This document shows positions 33,920 to 45,916 of a DNA stretch of 64,000 bases, piece by piece. Both the position numbers and the translations under genes were made by a program. Origin of the DNA: Takashimella koratensis (taxonomy: Eukaryota; Basidiomycota; Tremellomycetes; Trichosporonales; Tetragoniomycetaceae); contig BCKT01000011.1 of the NCBI GenBank assembly GCA_003116875.1, positions 813,771 through 877,770 of the forward strand, written 5' to 3'. Under the pieces are notes generated by a model. That model made no database searches. It saw only the letters and a program-made list of their open reading frames with translations, and was not told the DNA's origin. Positions within the stretch are counted from its first letter, which is position 1, and every line of letters begins with the position of its first letter.

Positions 33920-34013
33920 CTATAGCCGTTGGAAAGCCACCAAAAAGTAGGCATGCAACCAAACTACCACGTTCATGAGAGGAGGTAACAGAAAGAAGAC
34001 TTGGCTGACGAAA

Positions 34014-34391
34014 CTAACGTAAGGTTGACTTTTTGGAACCTTCAAGCACCTTGCCCTCGAAAGTCCATTTAGAAAAATCTTCCCATCCGATGGGTTGTTG
34101 AATGGTGAAGTGATAACTGTTGGTAGCACCATTCTCTGATGGCATACGCTTACTTGGACAAAGGCTATTCCAGACCGATGTGAGTTTGTTGATCTGATGG
34201 ACAGGACCATTGAGGCGCAGCGCATCCACAATTGATTGATCGTCGAAGTGAGTCGGGAGGGGCGTTCGTAGACCCGTGGCTATGGCGGTCCATTTTCCGT
34301 TAGAAAGGCTGTGAGGGATGAGCACGACCTTGGTCAAGGAGGACTGGTTCTCCTCAATGTCGAAGTAAGTAATGACACTTGCACTTGCCAT
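34014..34391 (-). CDS. Orphan hypothetical protein C
   Basis: A 125-residue frame with an ATG at 34391 (MASASVITYFDIEENQSSLTK). I recognise no family. It continues VVLIPHSLSNGKWTAIATGL, SIVDALRLNGPVHQINKLTS and YHFTIQQPIGWEDFSKWTF. Close to the stop lies a possible splice: a GTTAGT donor after STLR's first bases and a GTGGTAG acceptor about 55 nt on. This would replace the last residue by LWLHAYFLVAFQRL and move the stop to 33920. Either end is possible. There is no signal peptide. It is the third short ORF in the same orientation. Confidence 0.42.
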   Translation of the reverse strand: MASASVITYFDIEENQSSLTKVVLIPHSLSNGKWTAIATGLRTPLPTHFDDQSIVDALRLNGPVHQINKLTSVWNSLCPSKRMPSENGATNSYHFTIQQPIGWEDFSKWTFEGKVLEGSKKSTLR

Positions 34392-35303
34392 GATTGAGCT
34401 TGGATTGGGAAGTTTGGCTGTCAGGGTATGAAATTACTGGATTGGAGGACGGAGCCATCAAGCAAAAAAAAGCGTCGAGTTGTTTTAAATCGTGAGTGGA
34501 ACCGCGACTCTCAAAGGGAGGAAAGAGTGAAACGAGACAAAGAGTATGACCAGACAAGCAAGACCAGACAGAGGAGCCTTTGTGAGTCTGCATCACCACG
34601 GCTCGCTGCTTTGCGGGTGGCTATGGTGCGAGTGACCTACCGGCTCATTTAAAGGATGCCACATGTCAAGGAGCCACCATTGTTGTCGCATGTTTCAGAG
34701 TTTCAAATGGGAACTGCGTCGAGCAAAAGGTGAAGGTGTTGAGGATTTTCGGGGAAGGGGAAGTGGAGGGCATCATTGTCCGGGTCATCACCGTCGCCAT
34801 CACTAACCCAGCAATACCATCCTTTGGGGGCGAGACCAAGAACAGCGCCATTTCCACGGTTGCCTGTTGCCTCTTTCGGCGCGCCCACTCCGTGCTCACC
34901 GCGCCAGAAGTGGGCCGGTTCGCTCCCTCGTCTCATGCACACCCTCGCCGCTCATCAGGACCGACTGAGATCGGACCGGGATGGGCAGGGGAGAAGGAGG
35001 GGAATGGGGATGACTTGGTTCTTTTGCAGCGTGTTGAGTGTTGTGTGTTGAGCGAGGTGTTCTACGAGCTAGCCTATCACATGTTACACGCTGAGACTGA
35101 CCATCCTTTGCTACCCACACACACACACTCACTCACTCACTCTCACACACATCCCACTTGACCTCGTCTCAACTTTGCTCTTCACCCACCCTTTGACCAT
35201 TCGCACCACCACTCTTGACAGCATCCACCTCCGCACCCCTCTTGCCAGAACCAGCAGCGAGCACATCCCATCAGAGCTACTGCCCAACTCTCCCTCAACC
35301 ACC
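34392..35303. promoter_or_regulatory. Intergenic region upstream of the 35-40 kb gene
   Basis: About 0.9 kb. It contains CACACACACTCACTCACTCAC-type repeats at about 35118-35150 and a CT/CA-rich leader before the ATG at 35304. The frames seen here start with GTG or lack signatures. I see no gene. Confidence 0.4.
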
Positions 35304-38300
35304 ATGCCCACCGTCGTCCAACGCCCCCGACCCCAACCCATCAACGAGTACCAACCAATGATGGAGACAGAACATCAGATGGGTAAGTCTTTTGTACCCT
35401 CTCTCACATTCTGCACCGTCATAAGCCATCACAAGAGAAACGATGCAGAACGGGAGGATTGCCTTTTGTCTCGGTGGAGCTGGGCCTTTTTGTGTCGACC
35501 ACCCAAGGCAGGGAGGTTTACCTAGTTGGACAAAAAAGACCACCCCACCGCTCCTTTGGCCACCCAGCTTTGGGGGTGAACGGGAGGTTCATGGTCAACC
35601 CGACCGCATCCGTCTATATCTAACCCCAGCGCCGCCCAACCCCATCCCCCAACTCCCAAAGCATGTCGCTGACGGTGTCTACCTTCGCGCTCACGCCGAT
35701 CCCGACACTGCCCACAACGCAAACTCCACCTGACGTTCTCCACTCGATCTCCCAACCTCGGTCGTCTTACCCAACCCCGTCGTCATCCGTAGGCCCCGGG
35801 CAGGTTCTTGGCGGAAAGGAAAGGTCAACGCACGTCCCGTCCAAGGGGTCAAACCAGACCCTTGACCGTACACCGTCGTGAGTACTTGAAGTGGCGACGG
35901 GGTATGGATTGCTAACTGTTGACCATGTTCTTCATCGCCAGCGCAAGAGCAAAAGGTGGGTAAAGTCTTTGGACATGACTGACAACAGTGTTGCCGTGGG
36001 TGAACAGCGTGCAAGACCAAGACTACGATCATCCAGACGGTATGGTGGGGCCGTATGACTCTCGTGAGTGTATCACAAGTCAGCGCTGACGACAGAACCC
36101 CCAACCCGCCCGACCACCATGCACCAAGCGCCTCCACCCCCACCTCCGCAGCCCAAGAACGTCCACCCGTTCGCGTACGGAGCGCTCGGCACCATCCCCT
36201 TCGCTCTCAACAATGACGAGGTTGAGATCATCCCCGGCGGACTCGGTCTCGAGGAGATCGGACCTGGTCGCAACAGCGATGTTCTCAGCCGAGGCGCAGG
36301 TGTCCAGTACTTACACCGCGAGCTAGGCGATGAGTCGCCCCTGAGTCGAGGCGGTAGCCCTGGTGTGGGTACCTTCGGCAGAGAAGCGAGCATGGATCCG
36401 ATCAAGCCAAACGCACCGGTGACTACTTTGCTCCGACCGCGCTGACCATCCCAGACCCCGACCCGAACCTCCCCGACGAAAGTGTCGCCCCGTCGCAAGC
36501 CTGTCCCGAGCGACCGTGTCGAGGCTCTCCCAGCCACGCCCAAGACCCAATCGGTTCACAGCAAGCCCAAGACGCCCGTTGCTCAGCTTCAGAACATCCA
36601 CGATCCTCACATCCACCACCCTCACCACGACTTTCCCTTCTCCCATGCCGAGGCGGCGACCAAGCAAGCCGAAGCGATGGAGCTGGCTCGAGCGCAGGCG
36701 CTTGCCCAGCTCGAGTCGGGTCCGCGTGTTGGAGAGGCAATGGAGCGTGGAGAATTCAGAGGGCCTAGGGGTACGTTTGAGACGACCACGAGCGTCCCGT
36801 CGTTTGGACATTTACTGCACAAAGACGGACGACCTTTGCCTCAGCACTTGTCAATGCAGGGGCCAATACCCGTCCCGGCTCCAATTGCCGAGGAAATGGA
36901 CGCGCGCAAAACCGCGGGTCTGAGCGGGGGGTCGTTCATGCGCATCCCATTCGGCGTTCCTTTCGGCGCGTCGATCCCCCGCCCGCTCATGGTAATGCGC
37001 AACAGCGCGGGACTTGGCCTCGGGCTTGGGATCGGTATGGGAGGTGATCGTAAAGTGGCGGGTCTGTCTGGAATTGCAGAGAGTCCCGAGACTGTACCGC
37101 GGCAGGATCGCAGCGCCTACGTCGAAACTGTCCAGGATGTGAGTATTTCGCCTTTGTTTGCAGGATGGTAAAGTTGACATGACAAAGGAGGAGGCTGCGC
37201 CGACGGTGAAAGAGCCCACAGTCAAGTCTGCTCGCAAGTCTCATGTCCCAAGTGTTGTCGAGCAGATGCCAGCCAAGACCGAGTCAGGAGTGTTTCGCCA
37301 AAGCACGGAGCACCCGGTGCCACCGTTCCGCTCTCACAAGCCGGTCAGTCAGCGAAGTCTCCACGGGAGGACTCATCCAACTGACAGACACAGACCCGCC
37401 CAATTATCCCACCTCCCGAGTTTGCACCGACAATCGCCGCTCGTGAAGTTGTATACGAGCGTGAACCCGACGGTAGCCTCCGACCCCTGGAACGCACTAC
37501 ATTGGTGCAGACTACCAAGATTCCATCCAAGCCTGCAACAGTGGTCACCGACGCCCGCACATTGGGCGCTCGAAGCGAGGGGACGATCACTCCACAGCCT
37601 GAGCCAGTCTCACGCTCGCCGCAGCACGTTACAAGATCCCCGCAGCCTGGCTCAGTCGCCGACCTTGATGCCGAGCTGTTCTCCGCTGCCCGTCCCGTCT
37701 CCATGGCACTCACCACCGCAACTAATGTCAACCGTGAGGTTGCCGACAGCTCGTTCCACGACGAGACCTTGTGTCAGCTCTTAGATGCAGCCCGGCTCAA
37801 CCTGATCGGGGACGAGGCGAAGCGAGCGCTCATGCGTGCGGCAAGGGCTAGGGTAATCGAGCTCAAGGACATGAAGAAGCGAGGAGAGGTGGGTCGAGAG
37901 TCTGAAGAGAGCTGACATGCAGGTAGAAGAGGGACAAGGGCGCGGGACGGCGCCGCTCAATCTCAAGCGGGAGAAGAAGAGGAGCAAGTCCAAGGAGCGA
38001 AAATCCAAAGAGAGGACAGCGAGGACGTCATCGATCCCGGACAAGGAGGAGAAAGTTGAGGTGAGGTTGTTACAAGATCACGCACTGACGTCGCAGGCTC
38101 CGACCAACGATGCCCCCGCATGGGCGCAAGAGGTAAGAAGACTGTCCGAGTAGCGCTAACTCCAGATCATGAACCGCCTCGCCGCGTTCGATGCCCGCTT
38201 CACCGAGCTCGAGAAGCAGAAAGGCCCAGAGTTCATCGAGGACAACGTGACCCCTCCCAGCCAAGACGTCCCGTCCGAAGTGCTCAACGAGCTCCTTTAC

Positions 38301-40226
38301 AACAACGAGCTGGCTAGCTCGTTCCCGCCGCTTCCTGGATTCCCGTTCGGCGGTCTCTCATGGAACACCATGGCCGGTCTACCGCCGAACGCTGCGGGTC
38401 CGATCGGGCCGATTGGCGGTGCCACTCCTCACGGGGCGTACCTTCGCACCCTCTCGCCAACCCCTCCCGTACCGAGCCCACCGAAACAGCCGAGCCCGCC
38501 GAAACAGGCCGGTACGATGTCGTGGGGTTCCTCGGTCGAGCTTCCGCAACCAGGCGAGACGGTCCCTCCGCCTCGTGGTCCACCAACGATCAACATTCAA
38601 GCACCGACGGAGAGCCGAGCGCCGAGTGCGATCGCCAAGTCGGACGCTCGCCAGGCATCGACCATTTACCCCGCCGGAGCCCAGACCGAGGGTCGGATCG
38701 TGACCGAGCGGTTTGGATCGCAGCAAGCTGTCGCGCCGTCGGTGCCGGAGCCTCCGTTCGGGGCAGGTGGACCGCCAGAGGACGAGCGTGACCTCCCTGC
38801 TCTCCCGAGCGAGAGCGTGCACTCGAACCGCCCGTCCCCCGCGCCCAAGTCTACCCCACTCCAGCCGTCCCACCGCCCGCCGACGGGGTTCGTGACTCCA
38901 CGGACTCAGCCCACTATTATACCCGAGGTCGTCACGGCCAGGCAAACCGCCTCACCAAGCGCTGCGAACAAGCCAGCGACGGCCATTGGAGAGTCCGCCA
39001 CTCGGCCTGCCAGTACAGTCCGGGACAAGATCCACCTGGTTGACCCGCTCAGTCCACCCATTCCCGACCCAGCACCGTGGGACCTCGTCACGCAGCGTCT
39101 TTACTCCTGGGCTCTGGTATGGGAAGATGCGACGTTTGTGCGCCACCTTGAGAGCATCTCCCTTGGTCACCCGGTAAGTGAAACGGTCATGTAGAGCTGA
39201 CTGGTTTAGGTTGAGGAATTGCCGTTGACGGTGTTCGCGATGATGACGTACAAGAGGTGAGTTAAGGTGAATGAGACGTGCGCTGACGGAGTAGGAACCT
39301 CAGACACAGGATGACGAATAACCCGCCACTGCCGTGTGATAAGTTGTTTGTGGCTCCCAACCTCGCAGAGGGGATAAACAAAGCCGTTCACGCGGTGAGT
39401 GTAACGTAGCTTTCAACTGAGCGGTGGTGAGCTGACAACGACTCTTTAAGAAACTTTTTGGAGACGCGAGACAGATCTTGGAAGAGTTGTGGTACCCGTT
39501 CCAGTTCCAGGACCCGCCGAGAATCATTATCTCACTCACGCGCCATGGAGCCCAGGTGAGTTCGCAGTGGGTGGTTGAGTGGTGTCTTTGTTTGGTGACA
39601 CTGACTAGAGTAGGACGGGTGGTTGGCGAATCGATACGACCTCTCGACTGGTCGAATGACTAGCTACTTTATCAGCCACGAGCCCTCCCAGCCTCATCTC
39701 CTTGACAGTCGTAAGTCCGAGTGTGGCACAGGGCTTTGCTCCAGCTGCTCCAAGGTGCCCGGGGGTACTCAGCTGAAAAACTTGACAGGCCCGTTCATGT
39801 GGTGGCATGCGATCAGGCAGACTTGGCCACAACAACATATCCCTCACCCTGATAATCTCGAACATACGGTCAAGACGATCCCCATGAGGACTGAAGCGAG
39901 GAACGACAATTCCCTTCGAGCGGCGGTAGTCAGTCGGAACTTGCTTTTGTAAGTGGGCACGAGAATGGTCTGGTGAAGAACAAGAGGAGAAGGGAGTTTG
40001 CTGACACTGGAACGTGAACAGGGGGATTCGGCCAGAACATGAACACGACCTTACCAAGACTCGCGAGTACATTTGGTCCGAGGTAAGCTGGGTCGTACTT
40101 TTCGACAAGTGGTGAATTGATCAGCTGACACGATATCGTGATCAGGTCAAGAGGCTGTTGGTGAAGAAGCGAGAGGGGCGGTTGATCCTTCACATGGATA
40201 CGGAAGACCACGTTGAGGAGTTTTGA
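35304..40226 (+). CDS. Large disordered protein of unknown function with a folded C-terminal domain
   Basis: Not a family I can name. The spliced protein is well over 1,200 residues. It is mostly Pro/Ser/Thr/Gly-rich and disordered ([26 protein letters not shown]), with scattered conserved-looking blocks. These are SSFHDETLCQLLDAARLNLIGDEAKRALMRAARARVIELKD, a basic KREKKRSKSKERKSKERT patch, and WAQEIMNRLAAFDARFTELE. The last approximately 250 residues look folded: PWDLVTQRLYSWALVWEDATFVRHLE, LFVAPNLAEGINKAVH, PPRIIISLTRHGAQDGWLANRYDLSTG, PFMWWHAIRQTWPQ, RNDNSLRAAVVSRNLLLGIRP and KRLLVKKREGRLILHM. Exons between 35304 and about 36100 are short and their junctions uncertain. The rest are linked by consensus introns. 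The context gives no clue to its role. Confidence 0.78.
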
Positions 40227-41096
40227 TCTTGTCTGATTGCCTTGACCCTTGTCGCTCTTCTTTTAAGCTTGGAGATGAGCAGTAGGGAGTTGGTTGAGTG
40301 GTTGTCATTTCGATGATTCGCCGTTCGTCGAGATTGCTCTTTGAAAAGTGTGCAAGCCTCGACTTTCCCTGGAATCGATTGCTCTTGTACTCGCCCCCCC
40401 TCCCCAATTCCCCGCGGGGATCCCCGTCTAGTCCGTCGATTCTGTCCTGATTGCGATCTCATAATTCCAAAATCTTCTATATATCTCACTACGACCCCTC
40501 TATACCCCCGTTTCATCTCCTGTCCGATGATCTCGATTTCAGTCTCGATGCGACAACCGTCCCGTGTGCCCTTTAAAAGACTCCTTTGACATCATTTGAC
40601 CAACTACTCTCTTTTGGACCGGTCAGTTTTGTCAAGGACGAATCTGTGAACTACTCTACGTGTGTACGTGCACATTTGGACAAGTAACATTAAGAAAACG
40701 TATTTGCTCTCGACACTGATCGTGATCAAGATACTGTAATGAATAAAAGTGCTATGAAAACTATGACGGCACATATGTATCAAAGTAAACATAGCGCACG
40801 AAGTGGGACACACGCTCGATGCGCTTTTTTGGGTAAGATTGGTTGTTGTAGAAAAGGGACGAACAAACAGTGGAAGCATTGATGTTGATAGGATGAACAC
40901 TTGAATTCGAGAGGGATCGAGAAAATGAGAGAAAGGGGAAGAAGACAACAGGAAAAAAGTCCAAATATGTAGATGTAGGTGCAGTACCAAACCCTCTCTC
41001 ACCCTACCTCCTAGACGTCAGTCCAACCTCTCATTCTTCACAACCACACCCATTCATAAACACCCCCCCCCCCCTCCTCCAAAAGCTAGCCCAGGC
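40227..41096. other. Convergent 3' intergenic region
   Basis: About 870 bases between the stop of the disordered-protein gene (+) and that of the apyrase (-). It is AT-richer than its surroundings, with a 12-base C run near 41063-41074 close to the apyrase stop. No gene is seen. Confidence 0.45.
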
Positions 41097-44000
41097 TCAC
41101 GGCGTACTCCCTTCCTCCATGAACATCGGTGTCGTTGCTCTACTCAACGATCTCTGCGCTAACCCTGCTTGCCCCATTTCGTTCAAATTCACTCTACTCG
41201 AATTCCTACTGATCGAGTACTCGGGACCTATCGATGCGGTCGGTGTGAGGATACCTGAGGAGTGTAAACTACCTGATGCGTTGGCAGTAGATGTATCTAT
41301 CCCGATCGCGGCGGCTGTATGGGGGCTAAGGGTACTGGATATCCCACCGGCCCCAAGAGCACCACCACCACCACCGATACCTGAACTAGTTTCGTAATCG
41401 AACATGGTAGTGGGCGGGTCGTTCCATCCTCCGCTCCCGCCAACAGCGACAGTCTTGTCTGCAGCAGCGGACGCGGCACGGTTTAGCGCGAGGTAAGTCG
41501 ACGAGTTCTGCCTTGGTCTTGGTGCAGGTCGGATAGACCCGTTCTTCAACCTCGGCGGGGAACTTGTCGCTGACATACCCATTGGCGCAGAAGACGGGAT
41601 ATCGACCGAGCTGGCCGAGGCGGAGAGGGAGATGGCGGACCTTGAACCTCTTAGTTCCGGTGACGTCGAGAGCGGGCGGATCACAGGCACGTTCAGCGAT
41701 GCGGTAAGGCTTGGAGCAGGGGTGAACATGTAACCCGACCCATCACTGGCACCCGGGATGGTCGGTGCGATTGAGCCACGGGGGCTAGGAGGCTGAGACA
41801 TGAACTGGGCGTGGTACGCGTTCGTATGAATGGTAGGTAACGATCCGTGTCTACCTGGTGATCGAACGGATCGGAATAGCCCGCCCCTGCCAACGCCGGA
41901 ATCGCGGTCGGATCCCGTGCCGAGGGGCGGGAACGGGAGAGGGACAGGAAGTCGCCGCACGAGCTGTTCAACGCGGCGAGACCAGAGTCGGAGGCGACCA
42001 AGCATTGGACCGCGCTTGGATCCGGAGACACCTCCGCTCCCGCTAGAGGATAAGTCGATCCCGTCTTCCAAGGAGTATCCGTATGGCGAGTAAGGCGAAG
42101 ACGGAGATTTTCGCCTCGACCGAATCCCAGTGCCGTTGGTGAACCAGGGACTTATCCCTAGCCTCCGGCGTAGCGAGAATGCGACGAAAACAATAACCAC
42201 AACCCCCAGGATCGCGTAACCCCATACCGCCTCGACCCTAACGTTTCCGACGCCTACGCCGCCTACGCCGACGCTGTTGGGCCATCGCCAGCTGGGGGCC
42301 TTCCACGGCCCCACACCCTTGCTCGCTTCAATGACTACCTTGCCGAGCGTCCACGAGATCGCCTGCTCATCAACCTCGTCCATCGCTTGGAAATGGTGAT
42401 GCCCCTCGTGTCCGTTCTTGTCCTGTAGACCTTTCTCACGGGCTCGGCGGTCGGCTTCGGCGTTGAGTCCGCCTTCGACGAGGGTAGAGTTGCCCCCCGC
42501 GTCAACGATACGTGGGATCCCAATACCTTCGTGTAGAACGTTGGAGATCCATGCGCCCTTGAAGCACTGCATCTGCAGTCGCGACAGTTCCACCTGGTAA
42601 ACTTAGCGACCGTCTGTGCTTCTCCTTGTCCGGAAGCAGATTAAAACAAATCATCACTCACCTCGGCACCGCGCCATCCCTTCTCTCCCTCGATAGACGC
42701 CTTGATATCCGACCAATCCCTAGCACAGTACGCACTCATCCCTCTCTCCCACTCTGTCCAGTCCCAGACCCCACCGAGGCCCAAGACCTGTTCGGCAGTG
42801 TACCAGTACTCTGAGATCCCGATGAATCCTCTCTGGTCGTCTCGCTGGAAATCGATATGCGGGGTCGGGATCCCACCGAACAGGCAGTGGGCGGTCGGAC
42901 ACGGCGCGTCGTGTGAAAGCAGCGGGCGGAGAGACGATAAACAAGTCGTGAATGATCCCGTCCCGATGAGGTCTGGCTGAGAACCCGGGTTGGGTGAAGG
43001 GATGACCAAATCGATAGGTAGGCAAGGGTCTCGAATGGGTTCAGTCAGCTCAGGAGCTGCCCCTCCGCTCGCTCGCCATCGTTTTATCAATTCTTCGGTG
43101 TACCGCTCTCGAACACGATTCGTCCCGAACCCCAACCATGACGCGATGAACACCGGCCAGTCGACTTTTTCCCCGGACAACAGCCTGAGCGAGACATGCT
43201 TCAACTCGTCTTCTGGGAACCCGGACCGGGCTAGTTCTCCTGTAGTCGGGGAGAACGCAAGCTGCGTCGATGCTCCGCCCATATCAAGGAACCCAAACGT
43301 CGGGGAATGGTGGTTCACGTCAACTGGAGTGACCGAGTCCCCCGAACTATCTGGAGGTGGGTTGGCCAATGGTGCGATGGGTAAGAGCTTGTCTTCTTCT
43401 TTCCCACCACTAGCGTACCGGGGTGGATCAGGCGCATGGCCAAACCCATCCATGAGGTAGTTTACAGCTACCCAACCCCACATCCCTTCTTCTTCGCCCG
43501 AGATGATCCGCACGTTCTCCCCACATGCACCTTCGCTGGTGCCCCTCCCCACAGCGAAAGGGTACCGCCGCCGCAGAGTCTCGCATGTCGCACCGAGGAT
43601 CGCAGACTGCTGGGCCGGAGGGAGTAGGCGCATCCCAGCGGTCGCGAGCACGTAGACGGGTGTCGAAGCGTGTTGTGACGGAGGGATATGTTGTAGCGCA
43701 TGCAACATTAGCGGGGAGAGATATCCCGGGATATCGTCCGGGTCGACGGTCGATATACCTTTTCCAAATATTCGTTAGCCAACAACTCTTGCTCCATCTC
43801 AACTTTCAACCCTCAACCCTCAACCCTCGACCCACGTCCCACTTACCCGGTTCAACACGCTTGACCCAATCATCCCCTTCTACCCCTTTCCCTACCCTAA
43901 CCAGCCTCCTCAATGCTCTAACCTCCATCTCCGAGTCGCTTTCCTTCCCTTTGCCCTTCCACCGATACCCATCTATCCCAGAGGCCCACCACCACCTCCC

Positions 44001-44179
44001 ACTCCTCCAACCTGTCCCCGACGCGCTCGCTTCGGTGCGCGCTTGTCGGACTTCGGCGAGGATCTCGGCGCGCTCCAGCTCCGGGTCGCGCCATGAGTAG
44101 ATCTGCAGACGGGACCCAGAGGACCCGGCGTCGATGACGATCGCGTAGTGTGTGGACGAAGAAGGGATTGCGGGTGCCA
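41097..44179 (-). CDS. YND1: Golgi apyrase, GDA1/CD39 family (Ynd1-type)
   Basis: A membrane-bound nucleoside di/triphosphatase. In the Golgi lumen it hydrolyses GDP/UDP released by glycosyltransferases, allowing nucleotide-sugar exchange. All apyrase regions are visible: ACR1 YAIVIDAGSSGSRLQIYSW, ACR2 VYVLATAGMRLL, ACR3 RIISGEEEGMWGWVAVNYL and ACR4 FGFLDMGGASTQLAF. ACR5-like sequence follows (RGFIGISEYWYTAEQVLGL and later CFKGAWISNVL). A single transmembrane helix, YAILGVVVIVFVAFSLRRR, is followed by a cytosolic tail of about 300 Ser/Pro/Gly-rich residues, as in Ynd1 and unlike the N-anchored Gda1. The start at 44179 is the first in-frame ATG, immediately before ACR1. Only about three introns are seen, the main ones near 42.6 and 43.75-43.85 kb. 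Confidence 0.92.
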
Positions 44180-44869
44180 TGGTGGGTTGGGAGGGGAAGG
44201 GGTTGGGTAGGGAGGGAAGGGGAAAGGAAGGGGTCGTGGATGGGGTTAGAGGGAGGGGGGAGAACGCGAGGGACACGCCCAGCGAGCAGAAAAGGCTAGC
44301 GGCGTTGGGAGTGGGTGAAGCGGTGGCCCAGGTCGTAGAATCAGTAGGGTCAAGAGGGGCAAGGGTGGTAGATGGATGGGGAGATGGAATGGGCCAGGAT
44401 GAAGGGTGTCGAGGGGGATGCTGACCTTTGCTTGACCTTTGACTTTGACCTCGTGATTTTCACATTTCACGATTCATCTCGACGTGGTGGGGCTAATTGC
44501 AGTCCCCCTCCCCCTCAGCATACGCTGGTCCAAAGTGCTAAAATGCACACCCATTCTGTTGTTGACACATTGGTCGGCTCGTCTATCAGTCTCTATGCCG
44601 ATCCAGGCTGGTATGCCGCCGACCGGAATACATATACAGACGCATACAAAGACGTATACACAGCAGACCACCCATAGTGGACCCGTACCAGCTCCTTCTT
44701 TGCCCTTATCGTAGCCAGGCCGCGTTCTGGCACATCGCTCATCTTTGGACTACCGTCTCACCTCTGGTTCCTAAAGCACCAAATCACTCAGTCCCTACAA
44801 GATACGCCTGCGAGCCTGCGTGTGATCGGCTTCTCGGTGTTATGTCACGGTAAGAACATTTCGACGTTC
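44180..44869. promoter_or_regulatory. Apyrase upstream / dynein light chain 3' region
   Basis: About 690 bases between the apyrase ATG and the stop codon of the next minus-strand gene. The part nearest the apyrase is G-rich on the plus strand (C-rich leader in the sense direction). ATACATATACAGACGCATAC lies near 44629-44648. Nothing coding is supported. Confidence 0.4.
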
Positions 44870-45603
44870 TCATTGAGGATCTTGCAACACGATCAGGAGG
44901 TATCGCTCGTCTAAGCACGACGGGCAGCGGGAATGGGGTGATTTGACTTTAGCTATATATTTCACTGGTCTTCACAGCTGGCTGGTTAAGTGGGCCTGAG
45001 GTGTATCACTCACCAGGCGTCAAGATCAGTTCGTGTTTCTTCGTTCGTATCCGCATAAACTTGACGTCATCCTGTCACGCAACGTTAGCTACCACCTACC
45101 AATGGCTTCAACCCGAGTCTTCCCTCATCCTCTCCAACACATCATTTTCCCTCCCGTGCCCTCGCTTTCTCTTCTTTTCCCCTTATTGTAGCACTACCTT
45201 GACTCACCCCTTCGTCGCATTCTGCCACTGCTCTCGACGTAGCAGCTACCACACTCTCCAACGCCCTTGCATACTTCTTCCCTGCCTCTCCTTCAAATGC
45301 CGGTCCTGTAGCTTGTACGATCCCACCTCCACCTCCTACTCCACCTCCACTTGCCCCTCCCTGCGTCCCCACTTCGGCTCCCGCTGCCTCTGTTGAGCTT
45401 GATGTCGACGTTGGTCCTGAGAGTCCGGATCCAGAGCGGGAGAGGATCATGACCCCGCGAACATGGCGGTAAGCCGAGAGCCTGGCGAGTGTAGCTTCGA
45501 CCTCGGGCGGAGCGGAGATGGGCTGGTCGAGCGCAGGCGCAGGGGCGGGCAGAGAGGAAGTGGACGATGCGAGGCCGTTGGGGACGGGCGACGGGTCGGA
45601 CAT
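44870..45603 (-). CDS. Dynein light chain, roadblock/LC7 type
   Basis: A small dynein accessory subunit that dimerises on the intermediate chain and takes part in cargo and nuclear movement along microtubules. Three exons encode about 163 residues. The roadblock fold reads EVEATLARLSAYRHVRGVMILSRSG, IVQATGPAFEGEAGKKYARALESVV, DDVKFMRIRTKKHELILTP and DERYLLIVLQDPQ, the usual ending. Two features differ from the roughly 100-residue family norm. There is an N-terminal Pro/Ala/Ser extension of about 30 residues. A Ser/Thr/Gly-rich insertion of about 40 residues (containing GGGVGGGGG) sits between the first two strands, right after the SGSGL turn. The ATG is at 45603. Exon junctions GGG|GTGAGT and CCTG|GTGAGT restore the conserved reading. 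Divergent from MRPL12. Confidence 0.88.
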
Positions 45604-45916
45604 GGTGGTTGGTGATGAGTGGTGAGTGGGTGGATCAAGGGAGACTGGATTGAGTTGGACACAGCGCGACAGGCTGAGACTCGAAACACGATCACTTGGC
45701 GCGCCTACAGAGGAAGCAGACGTTCGTGGATAGGTGGGAAACCACCATTGATGTGCCTATTTTTGCCCAGCGGGGTTACCCGGTGAGTGTGGCAGCGGAT
45801 AGGCGTGCATGGGTTGTCTCCGATTTTCGAGCTGAGCTGTCCTGGTTTTTTCGGATTTTCACTCATCTCTTTCGCTGTCCATCGCATCCACAACCACCAC
45901 CACAACCACAACCACC
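45604..45916. promoter_or_regulatory. Divergent dynein light chain / MRPL12 promoter
   Basis: A 313-base region between two starts. An (ACC/ACCACAA) repeat lies directly upstream of the MRPL12 ATG (about 45889-45916), probably part of its 5' leader. Confidence 0.45.
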
